Below the pieces are notes generated by a model. The model saw nothing but the letters and a program-made list of their open reading frames with translations. It ran no database searches and was not told the origin of the DNA. From Opitutia bacterium (GTDB lineage Bacteria > Verrucomicrobiota > Verrucomicrobiia > Opitutales > Coraliomargaritaceae): DNA of 6,207 nucleotides. A program made the translations under genes and the position numbers. Within the stretch, counting starts at the first letter, position 1; each line of letters opens with the position of its first letter. This document shows, piece by piece, positions 1 to 5,043 of this stretch. The stretch covers positions 1-6,207 of the forward strand of contig DOCS01000122.1 in assembly GCA_003503355.1 (NCBI GenBank), read 5' to 3'.

Positions 1-602
1 CGCTCTCGCACCTTAAACAAAAGAAGCGCTGCGCTGCCCTACTCCAGATTGCGAATAACTTGGGGATGCAATTCACCGCCGAGAAGAGCGATCCGGATGC
101 CTTCGGCTTTAGCACTATGAAACTTTTCAGCCGCGGGCGCTCGCGACAAATCCGCAACCGCATTTCCGGCCCGATGGCAGATGCGACGGGAATGTTGTTT
201 GACTATCGCTTCACGGTCGGCAGCGGCAAGCACAGCAGCACCCATCGCCAGACAGTGGCGGCATTTCAAATCCCCACCGCGCACCTGCCTGAGTTCAGCT
301 GCAAGCCCGAGCATTTCTTTCACAAGGTCGCCGATCTGTTTGGCTTTGACGATATCGATTTTGAAAGTGAGCCCGCCTTCTCAAAGGCCTATCACCTGAG
401 TGGTCCAGACGAAGCTGCCGTGCGCACTCTGTTCAATGCGGACACGATTCGACGATTAGAAGCGCAAGTCGACAAGCATTGGAGCATCGACGGCCAGCAG
501 CACTGGTTGATTGTGTACCGCGCCAATAAAACCATCAAACCAGAGGCGTGGCCCGAGTTCCTACTCGAAGCCACCGAAATCATGAACGACATGACACTCT
601 GA
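1..602 (+). CDS. Conserved protein of unknown function, C-terminal part (5' end outside window)
   Basis: The frame is open from base 3 to a TGA at 600-602, giving 199 visible residues with no stop before the left edge, so the true start lies upstream. A TTG at 60-62 and an ATG at 66-68 are in frame, but the residues before them (an RCAALLQIANNLGMQF stretch) look like continuous protein. From memory, the pattern matches a widespread uncharacterised bacterial family: an Ala/Leu-rich helix, a central FDYRF strand followed by a Ser/Thr/His-rich turn (SGKHSSTHRQT), then PEHFFHKVADLFGFDDIDFES, an AFSKAYHLSGPDE segment and a C-terminal helix. Family members I recall usually begin with one or two transmembrane helices, which here would be outside the window. 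No catalytic motif is visible and I assign no function. The gene is convergent with yceH. Confidence 0.8.
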   Translation, partial: LSHLKQKKRCAALLQIANNLGMQFTAEKSDPDAFGFSTMKLFSRGRSRQIRNRISGPMADATGMLFDYRFTVGSGKHSSTHRQTVAAFQIPTAHLPEFSCKPEHFFHKVADLFGFDDIDFESEPAFSKAYHLSGPDEAAVRTLFNADTIRRLEAQVDKHWSIDGQQHWLIVYRANKTIKPEAWPEFLLEATEIMNDMTL

Positions 603-742
603 AAACGAATGCATCTTCATGAACAGTTACCTGTACAGATCAAGCGCACCAAGCCGCGCCGGCTCAAACCAGCACCCCGTTTTAGTGTCGGCCCCTAATC
701 GTTTGGTATGTACTTCCCCATAAACCTCGTAGGGCTCGAGCT

Positions 743-768
743 CGCTCGATGCCGCACAGAATCGAGCG
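743..768. repeat. Inverted repeat / hairpin, 8-bp stem
   Basis: CGCTCGAT at 743-750 and ATCGAGCG at 761-768 are perfect reverse complements around a 10-nt loop. The hairpin lies in the convergent gap, about 140 bases after the stop of the left gene and about 190 bases after the stop of yceH. It has no adjacent T-run on either strand. It could be a weak bidirectional terminator or part of a dispersed repeat. Confidence 0.4.
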
Positions 769-886
769 TTTGCTCCCCTTTAGCGCGCAGCGCTCGGCAA
801 GGAGGCCCTAAAATCCCGATCCAATCTCATACTTAATTTAGAGCCTGTCCCTAAAAGTTACGAAAACTGGCAAGTCGTTCATTGCA

Positions 887-906
887 GGCGGACAAGAGTG
901 TCCGCC
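887..906. repeat. Perfect 8-bp hairpin, REP-like palindrome
   Basis: GGCGGACA at 887-894 and TGTCCGCC at 899-906 pair perfectly around an AGAG loop. The hairpin sits 55 bases beyond the yceH stop, so it would form at the 3' end of the yceH transcript. The shape, a compact GC-rich palindrome in a convergent gap, is typical of REP-type dispersed repeats. It could also act as a terminator or an mRNA 3'-end stabiliser. No U-tract follows it in the yceH direction. Confidence 0.45.
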
Positions 907-961
907 CTCCTGTACCGATGACACGTCAACAGGTGACGCTAGGTGGCTAGCTCCAAGGCGC

Positions 962-1654
962 TTAATCGAACTGTTTGCGAAACTCAGCGAAGGTCGCCTG
1001 CAGCGTAGCGAGTTGGGATTCCAATTGGTCGACGCGGGTTTCTAATTCATCGATGCGTTCGTTGCGCTGTTGCACCGCGGCGACGGCGGGCTCGGACGCC
1101 ACACACACCGGTGCGGGGCTCTCTTCGATAAAGTCTTCACCAAACAACAAGTGCATGTAACGGGCCTCCTTTTGACCAGCTGCTTGCGGCAAACGACGCC
1201 ACAACGGAATCGATATATCTGCAGAGGTCTCTGCAACCTCAGCTTCCACCGCCTCTGTATCGACAAAGGAGTGCATGCGCTCGCTGCGGGTGCGCAGCTC
1301 CCCGGGTGTCTGCGCGCCGCGTAGCAACAACACGGTGAGCAAGGCCTGGCTAGCGGGTAAAATCCCAAGGCGTTCGTCGATGCGATGCTTGTACTTTTGC
1401 ACCCGAGAGCCGCCCCCATCGACACGGTACAGCAGATGCTTGCCACGCAAGCCTTCGACCGCTTCGGCTACAAGATCGTCATCATAATCCACCACAGGAT
1501 TGCGATTGGTCTTCTGGTTACAGGCGGTTATCAAGCCGTTAAACGACAACGGATAGGCATCGGGCGTCGTCACCGCTTTTTCCATTAGGCAGCCCAATAC
1601 ACGGGCTTCAGCGGCAGTCAGAATCAAAGGGGCGTCGTCTACATCGTATTGCAT
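962..1654 (-). CDS. yceH: YceH family protein (UPF0502/DUF480)
   Basis: This is a 230-residue protein close in length to E. coli YceH (about 215). The diagnostic segments are all present: [15 protein letters not shown] at about 12-26, [20 protein letters not shown] at 29-48 followed by [21 protein letters not shown] at 109-123, and [11 protein letters not shown] at 163-173. The family is predicted to form winged-helix domains; its biochemical role is not established, so no reaction is given. The C terminus (about 197-229) has hydrophobic residues at heptad spacing (I201, L204, V208, L211, L215, L218, F222) and should form a coiled coil. The ATG at 1652-1654 is chosen because family homology begins a few residues after it and an AAGG ribosome-binding site lies 8 bases upstream. 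An in-frame ATG at 1783 would add 43 residues with no family match. The gene is divergent from the PAS gene. Confidence 0.95.
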   Translation of the reverse strand: MQYDVDDAPLILTAAEARVLGCLMEKAVTTPDAYPLSFNGLITACNQKTNRNPVVDYDDDLVAEAVEGLRGKHLLYRVDGGGSRVQKYKHRIDERLGILPASQALLTVLLLRGAQTPGELRTRSERMHSFVDTEAVEAEVAETSADISIPLWRRLPQAAGQKEARYMHLLFGEDFIEESPAPVCVASEPAVAAVQQRNERIDELETRVDQLESQLATLQATFAEFRKQFD

Positions 1655-1863
1655 AAGGGTGACCTTAAATTCAGCGAAAAGCGCTGCAAGATCAAGTGTG
1701 AACAGCGATCGAGGCGTGACCACTCGGGCAAGGAGCAGAGCGATGGGCCATCGCCGAAACCAACACAGCGCGAAGCCAGCCATCCAATCTTCAAATAATC
1801 ACCCACTCGTTTGCAATCCCTTGGGTTTGATCGAATTATTATAGAAGATTCACCCCTACCGCT
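1655..1863. promoter_or_regulatory. Divergent intergenic region, promoters of yceH and the PAS gene
   Basis: These 209 bases separate the start codons of two divergent genes, so both promoters should lie here. The most AT-rich stretch (about 1831-1845, containing TATTAT at 1837-1842 and an overlapping TATAGA at 1840-1845) is a reasonable -10 area for the rightward PAS gene, but I could not find a well-spaced -35 box. No convincing leftward promoter for yceH was found either. The region is inferred from gene arrangement more than from consensus matches. Confidence 0.35.
1663..1666 (-). promoter_or_regulatory. Ribosome-binding site of yceH
   Basis: Read on the minus strand, the sequence before the ATG at 1654 is TTAAGGTCACCCTT. 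AAGG lies 8 bases before the start codon, a normal spacing. This favours 1654 over the in-frame ATG at 1783 as the translation start. Confidence 0.5.
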
Positions 1864-2367
1864 ATGAAATCACTTAATAAAAAAGACGGCTTTAAAGAAA
1901 TCGCGCAGCAGCTCTCCGACCCGGTGCTAATGACAGATGCGCATGGATTCGTTAGCTGGGTGAATCCAGCATTCGAAGCGCTCTGCGGCCGCAAGCTGCA
2001 AGAAATACTTGGCTGCAAGCCGGGACACATCCTGCAAGGTAAAAAGACCGACCTCGCCACCGCCCGCGCACTGAGCGAAGCGGTCATCCATGGCCAACAT
2101 ATCCAGGCCGACATTTTAAATTACCACAAAGACGGCACCACCTACTGGGTCACCACCGCGCTCAACCCGATCCGAGACGCGGACAACACCTTGACCGGCT
2201 TTATTGCGATCGAACGCGAAAGCACCCGGAACCACAACCAAGTGGAGTCTCTCCAAGAACAGGTCATTCAGGTTTATAACGCTTTGCTCCTGTCCGAAAA
2301 CGCCAACTGCCAGTCCCTACTGATACCCGAAAATTTCAAACACCTGACAGGTGAAGGCAATCGGTAA
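1864..2367 (+). CDS. Single-domain PAS protein
   Basis: The protein has 167 residues, nearly all accounted for by one PAS/PAC domain at about 12-120: PVLMTDAHGFVSWVNPAFEAL (20-40), the loop GCKPGHILQGKKTD (50-63), helix ATARALSEAVIHGQ, then the PAC strands ILNYHKDGTTYWVTTALNPI and the closing GFIAIERE (112-119). The loop resembles those of LOV, NifL and Aer-type PAS domains, but the position of the LOV photoactive cysteine (counted back from LQG) is a glycine, so flavin-cysteine photochemistry is not expected. Flavin or haem binding, or simple protein-protein contact, remains possible. After the domain comes a helix (about 124-145) resembling a signalling linker, then a short tail and a TAA stop; no kinase, GGDEF, EAL or DNA-binding domain follows. 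Translation starts at the only in-frame ATG after a stop at 1828-1830. No clear Shine-Dalgarno sequence precedes it; GAAG is about 16 bases upstream. The gene is convergent with fbp. Confidence 0.88.
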   Translation: MKSLNKKDGFKEIAQQLSDPVLMTDAHGFVSWVNPAFEALCGRKLQEILGCKPGHILQGKKTDLATARALSEAVIHGQHIQADILNYHKDGTTYWVTTALNPIRDADNTLTGFIAIERESTRNHNQVESLQEQVIQVYNALLLSENANCQSLLIPENFKHLTGEGNR

Positions 2368-2407
2368 GCGCACAGCGGGCCACGTCGCGCGAACCATATA
2401 CCGGACC

Positions 2408-2426
2408 GGCTTTGCGCATCAAAGCC
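2408..2426. terminator. Candidate bidirectional terminator hairpin
   Basis: GGCTTTG at 2408-2414 and CAAAGCC at 2420-2426 are perfect reverse complements around a 5-nt loop (CGCAT). The hairpin lies between the convergent PAS and fbp genes, 40 bases after the PAS stop and 50 bases after the fbp stop. The position fits a shared terminator, but no T-run follows on either strand, so intrinsic termination may be weak. Confidence 0.4.
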
Positions 2427-2476
2427 CGCGCTATCCTCTCTGACTATGACGCTAGGCTAAACCGACAACCGCCCGC

Positions 2477-4426
2477 CTACTGCTCGTGCAGACGATTGCT
2501 CCTGTAGGCTTCGATCAGCCGATTCAGTTCCATCATCCGGTACTTTATGCGCTGGCCGCGCTCGGTGTCTTTCGTTTGCTGCGGGGTATCGAATACCCGT
2601 ATCTCTTGAGTCTTAGGGACGATATCGACTCCGTCCTTGATCGCCGACTCCATGGATTCAAAATGATGATGTTCGGCGAGGACAATCCTGCCAGGTTCGA
2701 GCACCAGCGTATAGCCGTGGTCGCCATACGCCTCTGAAAAGGCACCATCGATCGTAATCGCCTTGCCGCTGCGTTTAATAGGCGATTCCCCCTGCTTGAG
2801 TTTCACCGGGACATGCCCATTGACAATCAGCCCTTGTTCCGGATCCGCACCGAATGCTTCAAGCACTTGACTGCAAAAGCCCGCTTCGTGGATCAAATCA
2901 AAATAAGGGTCTTTGTTTTCGCGATGCGGTGTTTTATCTGCGATCAGATCTCGCTCCAATGTGGCGATTCGGTCTTTACCAAATAGCGGTGACAGCGGGC
3001 CACACCAGAGATACCACAGAAAATCAAGGTCGGGCGTTTTTCGCTGCTCCAGCGCTCTGCGGACAACCACTTCGATCTCTTCGAACAAGGCTTTGCCTGA
3101 CAAGGCTTGACCGTCGATTTCCAAATCAAGGAACTTGCCTTCCGTATCGACGGGCACGCAGCCATGAAAAATGAGACAATCCCCGCGCTGCAGATACATC
3201 GAACCATGCCCGACCATATACCTCACCTGCTCTCTCATTTTTTGACTGCTCAGAAAGGAACCCTTTAAACGATCGAGACAGTCCTGCTCCTCGGTGGTCA
3301 AGGTGTATGGATGCTCCGGGTCGACGGTGGGCAGACGTTTGTCGCGTAGCTCGTAAACCACGCCATCGATCTCGATCGTACCATTGTCTAGATCGATGCG
3401 ATGCATAAGGCGGCGATGGTCCAGCTGCCACTGCGGGTTACGCTCAATCAATTGCCCCTCCAATTTGAATTGCATTACCGCGATCGCCTTTTGCATCCGC
3501 GCGACCAGCTCCTTGGGACGCATCCCGCTGCCTTTGGGCATAAAAAACTCCGCCGGATCATTTGCATAGACTTCGCGCGCCAGATGCTCCAGAGGGGTCA
3601 TGGGGATGCTGTAGCCTTCATCCAGTTGGCTGATACGACGATAGCGCAGGGAGACACGCAAGGCAGTGCAAATCAGTGCGTCATTACCAAGCGCAGCGCC
3701 GATCCAAAGCGCATCGTGATTGCCCCAAATGAAAGAGACATTCGGTTGCAAGCGAAGATAATCCACCACCCGGTCACCTCGCGGCCCACGGTCCCAGCAG
3801 TCGCCGCCGATGATCAGTTCATCCACCGCAAGATTACGAATCAATCGACCGACAATATGTATCAGGTGCAGCAGCCGTCCCTGACGTTGTAGTTCGTCGA
3901 TAATGGCTTCCACAAACTCATTGCCGTGCTCGCGTGTAGGCGCATGCAGGATTTCCCAAAGCAAGTTCTTAAAGTCCACAGGCAGTAGCTCAGTCGCGAG
4001 TTTCAGGCTGTAGTTCGCCATCAGGTGCCGCAGCAACTCGAACTGCGGATTCAAAATCTTACGCGCGTAGGCCTTCAACTCCAAAGGGTCGGTCAACGTT
4101 TGCTCCAATTGCTCGGTGACCTCGGCAGGATAGAACGTGATGGTTAAAAATTCCTTGAGCGTCTCACGATCCATGGTGTCGCCGAACATGTGTTCCACAA
4201 TCGGGCGCAGGGTCCCAGACGCATTATTGATCACGTGACGCAGCTTTTTATCTTCACCGTGAATATCGCTAATCATGTGAATCGCGCCTCGGGGCAGCGT
4301 TTGAACCGCAGAGAGACGGGCAATCTCCGCAATGGCCGCATCCGTATTTGAGAATTCTGCGGCGAGCAGTTCGAGTGAGGAGAGATTTGCTTCCGGGCGC
4401 TTAAAGGACAGGGCTTTGTTACTCAT
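2477..4426 (-). CDS. fbp: Fructose-1,6-bisphosphatase class III
   Basis: The product should hydrolyse fructose 1,6-bisphosphate to fructose 6-phosphate and phosphate in gluconeogenesis (EC 3.1.3.11), in the cytoplasm. It has 649 residues, close to the roughly 670 of Bacillus subtilis Fbp, and aligns with it end to end by eye. Metallophosphoesterase motifs are intact: SDIHGE at 53-58, GGDCWDRGP at 207-215 and WGNHDALWIGA at 234-244. Later signatures include IFHGCVPVD at 419-427, WYLWCGPLSPLFGK at 471-484, VNGHVPVK at 535-542 and ITIDGAFSEAYGDHGYTLV at 557-575. Class III enzymes are unrelated to class I Fbp and class II GlpX and are best known from Firmicutes, so the proteobacterial setting is notable. 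The ATG at 4424-4426 gives the expected N terminus, but the bases before it are pyrimidine-rich with no clear Shine-Dalgarno site. The gene seems to be a single transcription unit with its own promoter in the gap to the right. Confidence 0.96.
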   Translation of the reverse strand: MSNKALSFKRPEANLSSLELLAAEFSNTDAAIAEIARLSAVQTLPRGAIHMISDIHGEDKKLRHVINNASGTLRPIVEHMFGDTMDRETLKEFLTITFYPAEVTEQLEQTLTDPLELKAYARKILNPQFELLRHLMANYSLKLATELLPVDFKNLLWEILHAPTREHGNEFVEAIIDELQRQGRLLHLIHIVGRLIRNLAVDELIIGGDCWDRGPRGDRVVDYLRLQPNVSFIWGNHDALWIGAALGNDALICTALRVSLRYRRISQLDEGYSIPMTPLEHLAREVYANDPAEFFMPKGSGMRPKELVARMQKAIAVMQFKLEGQLIERNPQWQLDHRRLMHRIDLDNGTIEIDGVVYELRDKRLPTVDPEHPYTLTTEEQDCLDRLKGSFLSSQKMREQVRYMVGHGSMYLQRGDCLIFHGCVPVDTEGKFLDLEIDGQALSGKALFEEIEVVVRRALEQRKTPDLDFLWYLWCGPLSPLFGKDRIATLERDLIADKTPHRENKDPYFDLIHEAGFCSQVLEAFGADPEQGLIVNGHVPVKLKQGESPIKRSGKAITIDGAFSEAYGDHGYTLVLEPGRIVLAEHHHFESMESAIKDGVDIVPKTQEIRVFDTPQQTKDTERGQRIKYRMMELNRLIEAYRSNRLHEQ

Positions 4427-4496
4427 AGGGGCTGACGGGGGTAATTACTGGCAAGGTGACCAGCCACGATAACCTGCCTGATCATAAGCAAAATAC

Positions 4497-4525
4497 TATA
4501 CACGCATAGCATAGCAAAAATACAA
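4497..4525 (-). promoter_or_regulatory. Candidate sigma70 promoter for fbp
   Basis: On the minus strand there is a TTGTAT (-35-like, 4520-4525), a 17-base spacer and TGTATA (-10-like, 4497-4502) in the only strongly AT-rich patch upstream of fbp. An overlapping TATAGT at 4495-4500 is an alternative -10 box with a longer spacer. Transcription would begin near 4490, leaving an untranslated leader of about 60 bases that includes the palindrome GTAATTAC at 4441-4448. This is consensus matching by eye only. Confidence 0.35.
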
Positions 4526-4607
4526 TTAGATCAAGCCTCTCTTCGCTTTGGCTCGACTGCAAAAAAACGACATGACTATGAGGCAAAATGCTCTCAGCAG
4601 CCAATGC

Positions 4608-4639
4608 GGCTATTAGCGCTCGCGGCACCGCCAATAGCC
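4608..4639. repeat. Inverted repeat / hairpin, 7-bp stem with inner pairing
   Basis: GGCTATT at 4608-4614 pairs perfectly with AATAGCC at 4633-4639. After one mismatch the stem can continue with GCG (4616-4618) against CGC (4629-4631). The right arm overlaps a second possible hairpin, AGCCA (4636-4640) with TGGCT (4644-4648), so the two structures exclude each other. The element is about 180 bases upstream of the fbp start, before the promoter candidate. Confidence 0.4.
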
Positions 4640-4769
4640 AGTCTGGCTCATCGCCATTTCTCTATCTGCGTGGAATATTGATAAAAAGCAGTCCTGAACA
4701 AACACCCAAATTTCACAGGCAGGAAGGTCACTTAAAATGCTCGGCACCCGAAAGTCGCGAAGCAGCCTG

Positions 4770-4799
4770 TCCCCAAAAACCGCCTCCCCAAAAACCGCC
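4770..4799. repeat. Perfect tandem duplication, 2 x 15 bp
   Basis: The unit TCCCCAAAAACCGCC occurs at 4770-4784 and again, identically and with no gap, at 4785-4799. A near copy with one A fewer (TCCCCAAAACCGC) lies at 5008-5020, within an inverted repeat GCGGT/ACCGC at 5004-5020. The left copy is preceded by AGCCTG, giving a motif that also occurs at 842-856. Confidence 0.75.
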
Positions 4800-4961
4800 C
4801 AGCCTTGCGACTTCTAATAGGCCGCAGGGCCCTCCTGCTTGCGGAGTGCCGCACCCGCAGAAATGCACCTCACGCTAGACAGTTGCGGCGTCGAGCCAGC
4901 TCGAGCCCTACGAATGGCAGCCTATCCGCTCAAATCGGCACTGCCTGGCGTCCCTGTTGAA

Positions 4962-4979
4962 CGCTGGCGAGAGCCAGTG
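4962..4979 (-). terminator. Hairpin downstream of the SNF2 helicase gene, possible terminator
   Basis: CGCTGGC at 4962-4968 pairs with GCCAGTG at 4973-4979 (six Watson-Crick pairs and one G-T) around a 4-nt loop. It lies about 65 bases beyond the stop codon of the leftward SNF2 gene. A smaller GCGGT/ACCGC hairpin at 5004-5020 is nearer. Neither is followed by a T-run in the direction of transcription, so the terminator role is tentative. Confidence 0.3.
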
Positions 4980-5043
4980 GAATGCGGAGTGCGCTGACCA
5001 TACGCGGTCCCCAAAACCGCATTCACGAAAACAGCGCCACCAA

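Larger units (their letters stand above)
603..961. other. Non-coding convergent gap with several hairpins
   Basis: These 359 bases separate two convergent genes, and I see no credible coding sequence in them. They hold a short inverted repeat at 652-664 (AGCCG, 3-nt loop, CGGCT), an 8-bp palindrome CTGTACAG at 631-638, an 8-bp hairpin at 743-768, a small AGCGC/GCGCT hairpin at 782-794, a TTTAG/CTAAA pair at 837-855 and a perfect 8-bp hairpin at 887-906. None is followed directly by a strong T-run, so a classic intrinsic terminator is not evident on either strand, although both neighbours need to end transcription here. The density of structure, and a motif shared with the gap at 4427-5043, suggest repeat-derived DNA. 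Confidence 0.6.
4427..5043. other. 617-bp non-coding gap upstream of fbp, with hairpins and small repeats
   Basis: Both flanking genes read leftward, so this gap holds the end of the SNF2 transcript and the control region of fbp. The part near fbp (about 4485-4530) is AT-rich and carries the promoter candidate and a small ATAGC direct repeat near 4506-4515. The middle and right parts are GC-rich and hold hairpins at 4608-4639 and 4962-4979, smaller inverted repeats near 4821-4852, a perfect 15-bp tandem repeat at 4770-4799 with a third near copy at 5008-5020, and the 10-mer TGCGGAGTGC twice (4840-4849 and 4983-4992). A 96-codon frame at 4588-4878 has repeat-driven, low-complexity composition and is not believed. 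No RNA gene is recognised. Confidence 0.55.

Noticed and set aside
39..323. 94-codon minus-strand frame
   Set aside because: It lies opposite the conserved left-edge gene, whose frame shows family-like motifs; the reverse frame does not.
631..638. CTGTACAG palindrome considered as a LexA box
   Set aside because: LexA sites in Gammaproteobacteria have CTGT and ACAG separated by about eight bases; here the half-sites abut.
1070..1588. Plus-strand frames of 61-84 codons inside yceH
   Set aside because: They are reverse-strand shadows of a protein with clear family identity.
1655..1783. In-frame N-terminal extension of yceH from an ATG at 1783 (43 extra residues, partly hydrophobic)
   Set aside because: YceH homologues begin shortly before the [10 protein letters not shown] motif, the extension matches nothing in the family, and a ribosome-binding site sits before the ATG at 1654.
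3401..3892. 163-codon plus-strand frame inside fbp
   Set aside because: It lies opposite a fully conserved class III FBPase and has no recognisable motifs.
4529..4534. TTGATC (minus strand) upstream of fbp considered as an FNR site
   Set aside because: Only the first half-site TTGAT is present; the facing sequence TTGTA does not match ATCAA.
4588..4878. 96-codon open frame on the plus strand
   Set aside because: The product is rich in Ser/Pro/Lys, and its PQKPP repeats come directly from the 15-bp DNA tandem repeat. There is no ribosome-binding site and no recognisable domain, and it overlaps hairpins.
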